DNA of 64,000 nt from Nitrososphaerota archaeon (GCA_029785615.1 JAFLZH010000001.1:64629-128628); one strand, 5' to 3'; shown: positions 9,308-18,314, counted from the first letter of the stretch. The notes: generated from the letters alone by a model not told the origin. Program-made: numbers and translations.

Positions 9308-10939
9308 CTGAGCAGCAAGGCGACCTTCGCGGAGATATCGCCGTCAGAGTTTTTCTACCGCAATCGTGACCTGGCGGGGTTCACCAACCCCGCGCGCGCC
9401 CTATACATGGCCATCAGGGAGCTCGTCGAGAACTCCCTGGACTCGACGGAGATGGTGGGATCCCCGCCAGACGTCTACGTCAGGATTACCCCGGAGAACC
9501 CGAACCTGGAGCTTCCGGACCCCAAGCCCTACAGGCTCACAGTCATCGACAACGGCACGGGGGTGGCACCGCAGCATGTGCCGAGCGCCTTCGGGAAGGT
9601 CTTCTACGGGTCGAAGTACGTTCTGAGGCAGTCCCGGGGGATGTTCGGGCTCGGAGGGACCATGGCAATCCTCTACGGCCAGATAACGACCAACAAGCCG
9701 GTCACGGTCACCACCTCCCCGGACGGGAAGCGGAAATACGGCTTCCAGATGATGATAGACATAGGTGAGAACAGGCCGACAGTACTCAAGCGTTTCAACA
9801 GCGACGCCAACGGATCCACGGGGACCAGGGTGGACATTGTCCTCGAGGGCGACTACCTCCGCGCTTCCCAGAAGATAGGCGACTACTTCAAGCAGACAGC
9901 CTTGGTGGCCAGCTACGCCAATCTGACCTTCGTCGACCCCAGCGGCCAGATAACCTACTACGAAAGGGCGACCACCTCGATGCCGGTCCCCCCAAAGGAG
10001 ACCTTGCCTCACCCGTACGGTGTGGACGTGGAGGCGTTCAAGCGCATAGTGAAGTTGTCCGAGGAGCACGACATGAAGTCCTTCATGGTAACCCACTTCC
10101 ACAGGGTGGGAGACAAGATCGCGAACAAGTTCCTAGAGTTCGCGGGGGTGAGCCCGAAGCTCCCGCCGAAGAGGCTCAACACCAACCAGATAGTCGCGGT
10201 GGTGGACGCCCTCCAGCGTTTCCCAGACTTCCTCCAGCCTGACGCAGCCGTCCTCTCACCCATCGGCGAGGAAATCCTCATGACGGGCATAGCCAAGGAG
10301 CTCCAGCCTGAGTTCTCAACGGTGGTGATGAGGCCCCCGTCTTCGTACTCTGGCTTCCCGTTCCTGGTCGAGGTCGGGGTGGCCTACGGGGGGAAAGTAC
10401 TGCAGCCCGGGGTCAAGCTCTTCAGGTACGCGAACCGGATACCCCTCCTCTATGACGAGAGCTCCGATGTCAGCTTCGAGGTGCTCAACGAGGAGGTGGA
10501 CTGGCGAAGGTATCACGTCCCGGCCGACGCCCCGGTCGGCGTGATAACCCACATCGCCAGCACCAGGATCCCGTACAAGACCGTCGGGAAGGAGTACATC
10601 GCCGACAGGCCGGAGATTCAGAGGGAGATCAGGAATGCGGTCAGGGAGGCGCTGCGCAGGCTCGGGATATTCCTGTCACACAAGGGGAGCATGGAGGCAG
10701 TCCAGAAGAAGATGAACATCTACGGGAAGTACCTGCCGCTGATCGCCCAGTTCTCCACCGAATTAGCCGGGAAGGATGCGCTCCCGAAGTACGCGAAGCT
10801 CATCGGCGATGGAGCCGAGGCGAATGAAACTAATGAAGCCGACCAACCCGAGGGGGCGCCGGCGAGCGAACTGGAGGGAGAAAATGTCGAGCAAGAAGAG
10901 GACGAGCAAGAAACAATCGACAGGTTCGGCGGAGTCTAG
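9308..10939 (+). CDS. top6B: DNA topoisomerase VI subunit B
   Basis: The ATPase subunit of type IIB topoisomerase VI, which relaxes and decatenates DNA. The GHKL fold shows ELVENSLDST (N box), DNGTGV, GLGGTM and GTRVDIVLEGDY, followed by the H2TH and transducer domains. The first ATG (9407) would cut off the conserved ISPSEFFYRNRDLAGF segment. The frame is open back to 9302, and the only start-like codon before that segment is CTG 9308 (LSSKATFAEISPSEFF). Just upstream is the out-of-frame start-stop ATGTGA. The gene overlaps subunit A by 56 nt. Confidence 0.93.
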   Translation: MSSKATFAEISPSEFFYRNRDLAGFTNPARALYMAIRELVENSLDSTEMVGSPPDVYVRITPENPNLELPDPKPYRLTVIDNGTGVAPQHVPSAFGKVFYGSKYVLRQSRGMFGLGGTMAILYGQITTNKPVTVTTSPDGKRKYGFQMMIDIGENRPTVLKRFNSDANGSTGTRVDIVLEGDYLRASQKIGDYFKQTALVASYANLTFVDPSGQITYYERATTSMPVPPKETLPHPYGVDVEAFKRIVKLSEEHDMKSFMVTHFHRVGDKIANKFLEFAGVSPKLPPKRLNTNQIVAVVDALQRFPDFLQPDAAVLSPIGEEILMTGIAKELQPEFSTVVMRPPSSYSGFPFLVEVGVAYGGKVLQPGVKLFRYANRIPLLYDESSDVSFEVLNEEVDWRRYHVPADAPVGVITHIASTRIPYKTVGKEYIADRPEIQREIRNAVREALRRLGIFLSHKGSMEAVQKKMNIYGKYLPLIAQFSTELAGKDALPKYAKLIGDGAEANETNEADQPEGAPASELEGENVEQEEDEQETIDRFGGV

Positions 10940-11999
10940 GCAGACCGTCGCCCAGGGGCTCCTCCGGGACCTCGGCGGGAGCGTCTACACGGACTTGGAC
11001 GAAGGGCGCTTTCCCAGCCTGACCCTGGCCAGCAGGTCGGTCCGCAACATTGTGTACGACAAGAAGCTGCAGCAGTTCATCCTCGGCGCCACCACGGTGA
11101 AGAAGTCGTCGGGGAACATAAAGCACATACGCCCTTTCACGCAGCTCATCTGGCTCGCCTATTTCGCGAAGAAGCTCGTGGACGAGAAGCGCACATCCAC
11201 CCTTAGGGACGTATTCTACTCCGCCCAGGCGTTCAATGTCGAGTTTCAGGACCAGGCCGAGTCAGACGAGCTGATTACTGACCTGGAGGTTCTGATGCAG
11301 ATGGCCCGGGAGGGGATGAACATCTACCCTGAGGAGAGGAGCGCCATCTTCGGGAACATGACCATAGAGTACACGGTCCCCGGCTACGAGGGAAAGACGG
11401 CGGACCTCTCGGCGAACCCCGACGGTGTGATGATCGGACCGGCGCTCACAACCGCGGAGTTCAGGGACACCGACGCGGAGCTAGTCCTGGCCATAGAGAA
11501 GGGCGGCCTCTTCACCAGGTTCATCGAAGAGAGGGTGCACCAAAAGTACAAGGCGATACTGATCAACACCGCAGGCCAGCCCCCGAGGTCCACCCGGTTC
11601 CTCATCAGGCGGCTGAACCAGGAGCTCGGCCTCCCGGTGGGGATTCTCTGCGACGCCGACCCCTGGGGGGCCCATATAGCCATGGTCATCAAGAGCGGCA
11701 GCGCCAACGCTGCCCACTTGAGGGAGCTGACCACCCCCAACTCCAAGTGGCTTGGCGTCTACGCGAGCGACATCCAGAAGTACAAGCTCCCCTCGGACAA
11801 GCTGACTGAGGTCGACATAAAGCGGCTCTACGAGCTGAAGTCCGACCCGAGGTATACGGAGAAGATGTGGCACGACGAGCTCGAGACCTTCCTGAAGTAC
11901 AAGAGGAAGAGCGAGCAGGAGGCCTTCGCGAGGTACGGCCTCAGCTACATCGTGGACACCTACCTCCCTGAGAAGCTAGAGATGATGAAGAGCTCCTGA
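10884..11999 (+). CDS. top6A: DNA topoisomerase VI subunit A (Spo11-like)
   Basis: The DNA-cleaving subunit, 371 residues from ATG 10884, which has a good ribosome-binding site (GGAGGGAG, about 6 nt away) inside the end of top6B. The CAP domain contains LRDVFYSAQ, with Tyr112 the likely catalytic tyrosine. The Toprim domain has the glutamate in AIEKGGLFTRF and the acidic pair in LCDADPWG. The frame is open to 10776, but that part overlaps conserved top6B coding sequence and is lysine/arginine-rich without similarity. Confidence 0.95.
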   Translation: MSSKKRTSKKQSTGSAESRQTVAQGLLRDLGGSVYTDLDEGRFPSLTLASRSVRNIVYDKKLQQFILGATTVKKSSGNIKHIRPFTQLIWLAYFAKKLVDEKRTSTLRDVFYSAQAFNVEFQDQAESDELITDLEVLMQMAREGMNIYPEERSAIFGNMTIEYTVPGYEGKTADLSANPDGVMIGPALTTAEFRDTDAELVLAIEKGGLFTRFIEERVHQKYKAILINTAGQPPRSTRFLIRRLNQELGLPVGILCDADPWGAHIAMVIKSGSANAAHLRELTTPNSKWLGVYASDIQKYKLPSDKLTEVDIKRLYELKSDPRYTEKMWHDELETFLKYKRKSEQEAFARYGLSYIVDTYLPEKLEMMKSS

Positions 12000-12013
12000 C
12001 CCACTTCAGGAGC
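11992..12013 (+). terminator. Inverted repeat over the top6A stop codon
   Basis: GCTCCTGA (11992-11999) and TCAGGAGC (12006-12013) form a perfect 8-bp stem with a 6-nt loop. The left arm contains the top6A stop codon. It could be a processing or termination hairpin, but there is no T-tract after it. Confidence 0.4.
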
Positions 12014-12057
12014 GAAGAATCGCTAAAATACCCTATTCCCGCTCCCCGAAAAGACCG

Positions 12058-12267
12058 ATGACCTTCGAAGCGCAGCAGTCTAGGGTGGACGCCCTGGTCA
12101 GGCTAATAGGCCTCGTCGTCTTCGCCTTCGGCATACTCTTGATCTATTACACCTATGCGAACGCCGGGGTGGCTGGGCAGGCTGCAGAGATTGTCACAAT
12201 CAACTACTCTCTGGGCATCGTCCTCTCTGTCGTAGGGGTCTTTGCCGCATTCGCGAAGTTCAAGTGA
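12058..12267 (+). CDS. Small two-helix membrane protein
   Basis: 69 residues with a short charged N-terminus (MTFEAQQSRVDALVR) and two hydrophobic helices (about 17-34 and 48-64), ending KFK. I recognise no family with a known function. A TATA-like CTAAAATACC about 30 nt upstream supports independent expression. The inositol-phosphate synthase starts 6 nt after its stop, so a role near lipid headgroup synthesis is possible but only inferred. Confidence 0.65.
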   Translation: MTFEAQQSRVDALVRLIGLVVFAFGILLIYYTYANAGVAGQAAEIVTINYSLGIVLSVVGVFAAFAKFK

Positions 12268-12272
12268 GCTAG

Positions 12273-13313
12273 TTGACCATCAAGCTGGCGCTGGCCGGGG
12301 TGGGAAACTGCGCCTCCGTCCTCGTCCAGGGCCTGAAGTACTACTCAGGAGAAGAGAGGAAGGGGCTATGGCACCCGAACGTGGCCGGGTTCAAGCCCAA
12401 AGACATACAGGTGGTCGCCGCCTTCGACATCGACTCCAGGAAGGTGGGGCTCGAGCTCTCCAAGGCCGTCTTCGCTCCTCCCAACGTCGCCAAGAAGTAC
12501 CTCCCAATGCCCAAAGGTAGGGTGACGGTCCGGGGCGGCATTTCGAGGGGGGACGTGGCGCCACACCTCGGCGGGGTGAAGCTGGAGAAGGTGGGCTCGG
12601 ACGACGTGTCCAAGGCGCTTGAAGACTCTGGAGCGGACCTCCTCGTCAACATGGTCTCCTCAGGGTGCAACACCTCTACGGAGGAGTACGCCAGGGTAGC
12701 GTTGCGCGCAGGCTGCGGCTTCATCAACTGCACCCCGAGCCTGGCCCTGAAGAACAACAAGCTGGTCGCCGACTTCCAGAGGGCCCAGCTCCCCCTCGTG
12801 GGTGACGACCTGATGAGCCAGTTCGGCGGCACCATATTCCACAAAGGTCTCCTTGGCTTGATGGTGAAGCGGGGCATCAAAGTCTCGAAGAGCTACCAGC
12901 TCGACGTGGGAGGGGGCTCTGAGACCTTGAACACCATCGACGAGGGGATCAAGATGGCCAAGAGAGGGGTGAAGACGTCTTCCGTGGCCGAAGAGGTCCC
13001 ATACAAGTTCGAGACGATCGCGGGGACCACAGACTACGTCGACTACATGGGCAACGATAGGACGAGCTACTTCTGGTTCCAGGGGAGCACCTTCATGGGG
13101 AGCGGGCTGACCGTCGATGTGTACCTACGGTCCTCTGACGGGGCGAACGCCGGGAACGTCCTCTTCGACGTCATACGGGCGACGTACAGGTGCATGAAGG
13201 TCGGGAAGCTCGGGACGGTCGGGGAGATCTGCGCCTACGGGTTCAAGTCCCCGCCGAAGCTCATGCGCTTCGAAGATGCGTTCACGAAGTTCTCTGCCCT
13301 CTACGTCCGCTGA
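12273..13313 (+). CDS. ino1: myo-Inositol-1-phosphate synthase
   Basis: A 346-residue NAD-dependent enzyme that turns glucose-6-phosphate into inositol-1-phosphate, the headgroup precursor of archaeal phosphatidylinositol-type lipids. Seen: the Rossmann LAGVGNCASVLVQGLKYY, the NAD region VNMVSSGCNTST, INCTPSLALKNN, and VGDDLMSQFGGTIFHKGLL, matching the short archaeal/bacterial MIPS form. The start is TTG just after the small membrane protein. Confidence 0.93.
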   Translation: MTIKLALAGVGNCASVLVQGLKYYSGEERKGLWHPNVAGFKPKDIQVVAAFDIDSRKVGLELSKAVFAPPNVAKKYLPMPKGRVTVRGGISRGDVAPHLGGVKLEKVGSDDVSKALEDSGADLLVNMVSSGCNTSTEEYARVALRAGCGFINCTPSLALKNNKLVADFQRAQLPLVGDDLMSQFGGTIFHKGLLGLMVKRGIKVSKSYQLDVGGGSETLNTIDEGIKMAKRGVKTSSVAEEVPYKFETIAGTTDYVDYMGNDRTSYFWFQGSTFMGSGLTVDVYLRSSDGANAGNVLFDVIRATYRCMKVGKLGTVGEICAYGFKSPPKLMRFEDAFTKFSALYVR

Positions 13314-13334
13314 CGCGCGCCCTTCATTCGCCCT

Positions 13335-14528
13335 CTAGAGGGCCTCTGCTTCTGCTTCCAGCTCATGGAGTCCTGCCGGGTCCCCGAAGAGTAGGAGGGT
13401 GTCTTCCTCTTTGATGGTCAGGCTAGGGTCGAACACGTTCTGGATCAACTCTCCTCCCCTCACGAGCCCTATGACGTGGGCGAGCTTCGTCAGCTCCGGC
13501 AGCTTCTTCCCGATAAGCTTCGACGTCTTGAAGACAGAGAACTGGGCTATCTCCTTCGTCCCGACCCTCTCTGAGAAGACTATCCCGACCAGGTCCCGGG
13601 TGACGGCCGAGAGTGCAAGCAAGTGCCCCACGGAGATGGAAGAGGGGACCACTACGTCTGCTCCCGCGTTCTTGGCCGTCTCCGTGAGTTGCTCGTCGTG
13701 AACCACGGAGATTATTCTGATGTCGGGCCTCAACCTCCGCGCGCTGAGCATCGTGAGGATGTTCTCCGGGTCCTTCTCGTGGGCCGCGATCAGGGTGGAC
13801 GCTTCGTCGATCCCAGCCTCCTTCAGCGCGACTACTGGCCTGTTCTCAAGCTGCAGCACCACCTGGGCCTTCTTCTTGACAAGGGTGTCGTGGGTGGCTG
13901 GGTCATGGGTTATCACCACATAGTCGACCTCGAGCTCACCGAGCTTGTCCGCGACGTACCTTCCGAGGTGGGTGTACCCGAATATGATCACATGCTTCTT
14001 CATTCTCTTGATGAGGCGCTTCTCCGCCTGCCCTCTGGCGAGGTCCCCGTTGACCACCGCGTTCACCGTCCCCTGTAGAAGCGACGCGGCTGCCCCGACC
14101 GAGACGACAATCATCACGATGAGGAGGACTTCCTCAGTCTGGTTGATCGTGAAGAAGTTCCCGTTGTTGGGGACGTAGATTCCGATGGTGGTAATCGTCG
14201 ACACGGAAGCGAGGAGGGCACCCAGGGGCGGGAGGCCGTTGTAGTATGAGAACACCGCTGCCCCGAGACCGAACATCCCTCCGAGTATGATTAGCTGCCT
14301 GTAGAGCGCCTTCAGGAGGTAGGTGGGTGCATACATCGACTGGTAGAATAGGAACCCGAGGGTCCTCGTGTGCCTACGGACCTTCTTGGTCCCGGAGTGC
14401 CTGAAGGGAATGGGCTCTTGCGTGGGTCCCGGCTCGGGAGTTGCGATTTTACGGTTTTCGTATGGCCGTCCCCGTCGGGCATCGCCCCGGCTGTGGAAGG
14501 GCTGCCTGAAACCTGGGATGGAGCGCAT
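13335..14528 (-). CDS. K+-channel-like protein with RCK (TrkA-N/TrkA-C) domains
   Basis: 397 residues: a basic cytoplasmic N-terminus, two membrane helices around a pore loop (about 75-165), a TrkA-N NAD-binding domain starting HVIIFGYTHLGRYVADKL, and a C-terminal TrkA-C domain. This is the layout of MthK-like channels gated by ligands at RCK domains. Odd: the pore reads TITTIGIYVPNN where K+ channels have TVGYGD, so the second glycine and aspartate of the filter are missing and ion selectivity is uncertain. An internal start nearer MYAPTYLLK is possible. Confidence 0.8.
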   Translation of the reverse strand: MRSIPGFRQPFHSRGDARRGRPYENRKIATPEPGPTQEPIPFRHSGTKKVRRHTRTLGFLFYQSMYAPTYLLKALYRQLIILGGMFGLGAAVFSYYNGLPPLGALLASVSTITTIGIYVPNNGNFFTINQTEEVLLIVMIVVSVGAAASLLQGTVNAVVNGDLARGQAEKRLIKRMKKHVIIFGYTHLGRYVADKLGELEVDYVVITHDPATHDTLVKKKAQVVLQLENRPVVALKEAGIDEASTLIAAHEKDPENILTMLSARRLRPDIRIISVVHDEQLTETAKNAGADVVVPSSISVGHLLALSAVTRDLVGIVFSERVGTKEIAQFSVFKTSKLIGKKLPELTKLAHVIGLVRGGELIQNVFDPSLTIKEEDTLLLFGDPAGLHELEAEAEAL

Positions 14529-14590
14529 GGGCTAGGGGTGTCCGCAGGGTCGCTGCCGGGAGCGGAATTCGCTCCGGGCCTGTCGCCAGA

Positions 14591-14640
14591 CAGCGACGGT
14601 CTACGCGGCCTGGTACACCGAGTCGGTGCCTATTCTCAAG
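14591..14640. repeat. Att-like relic copy A (tRNA-Asn 3' end plus arm)
   Basis: Contains GCGACGGTC, as at the 3' end of tRNA-Asn, followed by a TGGTACACCGAG arm. It aligns without gaps to the copy at 15971-16020 over 50 nt with roughly two-thirds identity. It marks the left side of the accessory zone. Confidence 0.4.
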
Positions 14641-14730
14641 TCTGCCATGGTGAGAACCCGAAGTCGTAACTTTCCCAGGGAGTCGGAAAGAAGTCCCTAC
14701 GCTCCCGCCAGGCGATTTTCGCTTATGGCC

Positions 14731-15075
14731 CTAGGCGCGTTTCCCGGTTACCTTTGGGTCAGAGGTCAGGATCTGGAACCATCTCATCTTGTTCCCGTCT
14801 GGATCCTTCAAGTCGAAGAAGCTGATTACGTTGGGGACGCTCTTGATCTCGGTCGCGTCGATTTTCGAGTTGCGCAGCCGCTCTCGCTCACGCGCAAGGT
14901 CCGCGACCTCGATTTGGAGATTCCAGCTTGACGGCTTTACTTCGCCCTTTGTGATTTGAACCCATGCTCCTCCAATCTTGTACTCGACATTGCCAGGGAA
15001 GGGCTCCAAATCAGGTCCCTTCTTCCCGAACAAGCGCGCATACCACTGCCTTGACATCGGCAGGTCACTCACCAC
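14731..15075 (-). CDS. VOC-superfamily (glyoxalase/bleomycin-resistance fold) protein
   Basis: At least 114 residues of a single-domain VOC protein: VVSDLPMSRQWYARLFG at the N-terminus and FFDLKDPDGNKMRWFQIL at the end, the usual beta-alpha-beta-beta-beta modules. The substrate cannot be inferred. The conserved first strand (NTIIEIVVSDL) extends upstream of the marked GTG without an ATG/GTG/TTG at the expected place, so the start is uncertain. It lies in the accessory zone beside tRNA-Asn. Confidence 0.75.
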   Translation of the reverse strand: MVSDLPMSRQWYARLFGKKGPDLEPFPGNVEYKIGGAWVQITKGEVKPSSWNLQIEVADLARERERLRNSKIDATEIKSVPNVISFFDLKDPDGNKMRWFQILTSDPKVTGKRA

Positions 15076-15133
15076 AATCTCGATAATCGTATTGCGAACT
15101 GCGATTTCGCCCTTGTCGTTTGGGCCGTCTTCT

Positions 15134-15165
15134 GAATGGTATACCGGGCCAGAATCTACCCAGAA
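15134..15165. repeat. Att-arm-like relic copy B
   Basis: GAATGGTATACCGGGC matches the arm of copy C (15988-16003) at 15 of 16 positions, then diverges (23 of 32 overall). No tRNA-derived part is visible here. Confidence 0.35.
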
Positions 15166-15357
15166 TCATGGGTCAAGTCGCAGCCATCCAACACCCCCAA
15201 GTGACGGGCCCCCGTATCTTCGTATTACTAGGTGAGGGCGTGGCACAGTCTGTTTTCGAGGGAGGATCTCTTCCAGCACAAGGAAAGGGGCTCTCACGAC
15301 CATTCGCTCTTCGCAGGCACAGTGGTACAAAGTCTAAGTACAAGCAGATGCCTCGAA

Positions 15358-15864
15358 ATGGACCTGCAACAGAACCTGAATGCGGTCAATGTCAAAGAAC
15401 TCACGGATTACGTCGCCGACAAGAAAGCCAACCCAGAGAGGTGCAACGTCCGCAGAACCCTGAAAGCCGAATGGGTTGGTGGAACCCGAGCACGGGTCTA
15501 TTCAGACTCAGGCAAGGAGATATTCGTCGGTGGAGAGGGCGATTTCGGAGCTATGTCGATTACCCTCGCAAGCTTACTTGCTTGCGAACTGGACGTAATC
15601 GCCACTCACGCGACGCTCCGAGGGATCGAACTCGAGAAGCTTTCTGTGGAGGGAGAAGGCGGCTTTAACCAAGCGAGGTACTTGGGGATAGCATCGGAGC
15701 CGAGACCGGGGTACACGCAGGTCAGCTACACAGTCAGGATAAAAGCGAAGAACGCTACGAAGGCGCAACTTGAAGACTTGGTTAAGCTTTGCGAGACCGC
15801 ATCACCCGTGGGAGATACACTCTCCCGGAGTGTGGAGCTGAAGTTGAACGCTATCATAGAATGA
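15358..15864 (+). CDS. OsmC-family protein
   Basis: 168 residues of the OsmC/Ohr fold, whose members are often thiol-dependent peroxidases. Seen: GDFGAMSITLASLLACELDVIAT, the family's central helix with a conserved cysteine (LLACE), and a C-terminal CETASPVGDTLSRSVELKL; the second cysteine before SP is the usual partner. ATG 15358 was chosen over the frame opening at 15232, which adds low-similarity sequence. It is probably cargo of the tRNA-Asn accessory zone, perhaps for oxidative stress. Confidence 0.85.
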   Translation: MDLQQNLNAVNVKELTDYVADKKANPERCNVRRTLKAEWVGGTRARVYSDSGKEIFVGGEGDFGAMSITLASLLACELDVIATHATLRGIELEKLSVEGEGGFNQARYLGIASEPRPGYTQVSYTVRIKAKNATKAQLEDLVKLCETASPVGDTLSRSVELKLNAIIE

Positions 15865-15942
15865 ACCCCAACTGTCTTTCTGACAGGATTGCTGGATTGC
15901 GACTTCCCTGTCAAATAGGCAGGGACAAGCTTCTTTAGTTAG

Positions 15943-15982
15943 ACGGAGTTCATTCCAAGCTAATCGCGAGCGGCGACGGTCG
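15943..15982. repeat. Direct repeat of the tRNA-Asn 3' end, distal copy
   Basis: Matches 19902-19941 at 37 of 40 positions in the same orientation. The intact copy covers the last 12 nt of the minus-strand tRNA-Asn gene and 28 nt of its 3' flank. This is what an attachment-site duplication from integration at a tRNA 3' end looks like. Confidence 0.65.
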
Positions 15983-16020
15983 ACGCCGAATGGTGTACCG
16001 GGCTGAGGCCTACCCTGGAT
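15971..16020. repeat. Att-like relic copy C (tRNA-Asn 3' end plus arm)
   Basis: CGGCGACGGTCG (tRNA-Asn acceptor end) followed by GAATGGTGTACCGGGCTGAG. It is the best-preserved member of the degenerate family A-D and continues directly from the 40-bp direct repeat. Confidence 0.45.
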
Positions 16021-16308
16021 TCGCTCCTATGCTAAAGGTGTCTAATGGGCTGAAGGAATGCAGTTAATTAACCGAGGCATGAGTATAATCCCATCCTGGT
16101 CTGGTACTTCCAGGATCTGCCGCACCTGGCGGAACTTCGAATCGTCTTGAGTGCTCTTCGCAAGGTGGGTAAATATCACTCGGGCCTCTCTGAGACTGGC
16201 CTTGCGAACCGAAGCCTTGCCGCAGCGCATCGCCAAACGTGACAGCAGAGTTTCCCAATACCGACTGGGCCGTTTCGTTTAAACACCCTCTCATGTGAGA
16301 GAATTCGA

Positions 16309-17025
16309 TTGTCCTTCGACGTTGCAATCTTTCTGGCCGCCCTCGGGATAACAACCCTGGAATTGACCGAAGCGGCGGCCGTGGGGCTTGCCTTGTATGC
16401 TGATTCTAAGAGCTACGCCGCATTCCTCTACGTCGCGCTGGGGACTGTCGTGGTCCTGGCACCGACGGTGCTGGCGGGTGCTGCCATCGGCCTGCTTCCC
16501 AGGGTGTATGTGCTGCTCGTCGGCGGCGTCTTGCTCGCGTACTTCGGGCAGCGGCTCGTCAAGAGCGCGAGGCGCTCCGTCTACTTCTCTAGGAAAGGGA
16601 GCACCAAGACCGACACCTTCGAGAAGGGACTCCTGATAACCGGCTTTTCGGTCGGCGCGATCGAGGCGTTCGAGGCGGCCATAGTGCTCGTGGGGCTGCT
16701 GCCATCTGGATTCAACGCGGCCGTGGGAGGGTTGGCGGTCGGAGTCGCTATTGTGGTCGCCGCCACTTACATCCTTCGCACCCAGGTAAGGAAGGTCAAG
16801 CAGGCAATCATGAAGGTCGCCGTCTCGTCGATACTGCTCTCCTTCGCTGTTCTCTGGTTCGGCGAGCTTATTTGGGATGTCTTCTCCCTTGGGGAGCTGA
16901 GCGACCTCGTGCTGATACCGTTGTTCGTCTTTTGGTTCGCTGTGGTCTACAAGTTCGCCAACAGGCCCTTCCCGGAGCTCGAAGGGAGTCTCGCGGGGGC
17001 CGTCCGGCCTGATATGTCCCCATAA
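16309..17025 (+). CDS. Polytopic membrane protein with GDT1/TMEM165-like internal repeat
   Basis: 238 residues with six or seven hydrophobic helices in two similar halves. The first half has LELTEAAAVGLALYADS and the second GAIEAFEAAIVLVGLLP, each with paired glutamates in a helix. This recalls the two-repeat cation/proton exchangers of the GDT1/TMEM165 group, but the exact E-x-G-D-K/R-T signature is absent, so this is only a tentative fold assignment. The start is TTG. First cargo gene of the tRNA-Asn island. Confidence 0.65.
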   Translation: MSFDVAIFLAALGITTLELTEAAAVGLALYADSKSYAAFLYVALGTVVVLAPTVLAGAAIGLLPRVYVLLVGGVLLAYFGQRLVKSARRSVYFSRKGSTKTDTFEKGLLITGFSVGAIEAFEAAIVLVGLLPSGFNAAVGGLAVGVAIVVAATYILRTQVRKVKQAIMKVAVSSILLSFAVLWFGELIWDVFSLGELSDLVLIPLFVFWFAVVYKFANRPFPELEGSLAGAVRPDMSP

Positions 17026-17182
17026 CAGAAGGTGGGTTCATCGATCTTGGCGGCTCGGTTCCAGTTTCGGGTCCTTGCCGAAATGAGTGCGAGTTATCCT
17101 GCGCAGAGTGTATGATCGCCCACAGAGGTGTGCGAAAGGGCATGGGCCATCCCTGCGGAGGCATGATGGACCACGTGTATGG

Positions 17183-17190
17183 CTTTTATC
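17183..17190 (+). promoter_or_regulatory. TATA box of the island methyltransferase gene
   Basis: CTTTTATC about 28 nt before the TTG start, correct for archaeal TBP with a leaderless transcript. Confidence 0.45.
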
Positions 17191-17214
17191 ATCCCGAAAT
17201 GACTACGCGGTCTG

Positions 17215-18156
17215 TTGGTGAGGCGGCTCCGTTTTTCCGCCAAGGGCTTGGAAGAGGTCCGACGACATTCATGGAGAGACGAATACAAGGAACTACTGTA
17301 CGCCGCCCTGAGGCTCAAGCCTGACCAGCTGATTGTAGACGTGGGATGCGGGACAGGCGCGTTCAGTAGAATTCTCGCTGAGAAGCTCGACTGGAAATGG
17401 GGTGGCAGAATCATAGGTATCGACAGGGACTCGAAGCTTCTGGCGGCCGCGAGGAGGCTCGCATCGGCGTCGGGCCTTTCCCCACGGCTTGAGTTCATGG
17501 AGGGCGACGCGAAGAATATCCAGTTGCCTGACGAATACGCGGACAGAGTGGTATGCCAGGCCCTCCTGTGGCTTATGACCGAAAATGACAGGGCCAATGT
17601 CCTGAAGGAAATGATCCGCATCTGCAAAAGGGGCGGGTTAGTAGCTGCAGTCGAAGGCTCGATCGACACATCGGTGGGGTGGTTCCCCGACGACCCAAGG
17701 TTGACCGAACTCTATGCAAAGAGCACATCTGCCATGCTGAAAGGCTACAAGAAGGTCTACGGCTATGATAGAAGCATAGGGTACAAGATCCCCTCTCTGT
17801 TCAAGGAGCTCGGACTGTCTCAGGTTCGGCTGGATGGTATCACAGATGCGAGGCTGCGCTCTGACGACCGCTTCCCTTCTGACCACAGCCGCGGCGTACT
17901 CAAACTCTGGTATCTCCAGTATCCGAAGCAACTACTCTCGAAGGTAGACAAGATCGCCGGCGAGAGGGGAAAGAAAGCATTCATCGAAAAGAACGAGCGC
18001 GTTCTAACGGCGGGTGGCATGGCCTGGAAAGAAATCATCGAGCTCAACAGGTTGAAGGTCGCTTATTACAGCAGGGTGACAAGCCAAAGGGCAATGGGAA
18101 AGGATGCGACAGTCGAAGCTGGAATCCACTTCGTCACAACCGGTATCAAGGCCTAA
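17215..18156 (+). CDS. Class I SAM-dependent methyltransferase
   Basis: 313 residues. The N-terminal half is a Rossmann methyltransferase: motif I VDVGCGTGAFSRIL, acidic residue of motif II in GIDRDSKLL, motif III GDAKNIQLPDEYADRVVCQ, and KEMIRICKRGGLVAAVEGS. The C-terminal 130 residues are less familiar and may bind substrate. TTG 17215 follows a TATA-like CTTTTATC (17183-17190) about 28 nt upstream, suggesting a leaderless mRNA. The substrate is unknown. Confidence 0.8.
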   Translation: MVRRLRFSAKGLEEVRRHSWRDEYKELLYAALRLKPDQLIVDVGCGTGAFSRILAEKLDWKWGGRIIGIDRDSKLLAAARRLASASGLSPRLEFMEGDAKNIQLPDEYADRVVCQALLWLMTENDRANVLKEMIRICKRGGLVAAVEGSIDTSVGWFPDDPRLTELYAKSTSAMLKGYKKVYGYDRSIGYKIPSLFKELGLSQVRLDGITDARLRSDDRFPSDHSRGVLKLWYLQYPKQLLSKVDKIAGERGKKAFIEKNERVLTAGGMAWKEIIELNRLKVAYYSRVTSQRAMGKDATVEAGIHFVTTGIKA

Positions 18157-18314
18157 TCAATCGGTATGAGCTAGGACGCAGTACTTCCGGACTTGGGTCT
18201 ACCGTGCAAATCCAGGCCCTGCCACAAGCCAAACCCAGTCAAACTCTGGCCATGCTCAAAAGGCCTTCAAAGGGTACCTTTCTTGGATGACACGCCTGCG
18301 CGTGTCTTGCCTGC

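Larger units (their letters stand above)
15865..16308. other. 444-bp gene-free stretch holding an att-like relic
   Basis: I see no convincing gene. It holds the 40-bp copy of the tRNA-Asn 3' end with its flank (15943-15982), the related arm up to 16020, and AT-richer DNA near 16069 (TTAATTAACC). It separates the OsmC gene from the membrane protein and looks like an island junction. Confidence 0.5.

Noticed and set aside
16064-16354. Minus-strand frame of 96 residues in the island gap
   Set aside because: Overlaps the start of the membrane protein gene, no family resemblance, unusual composition.
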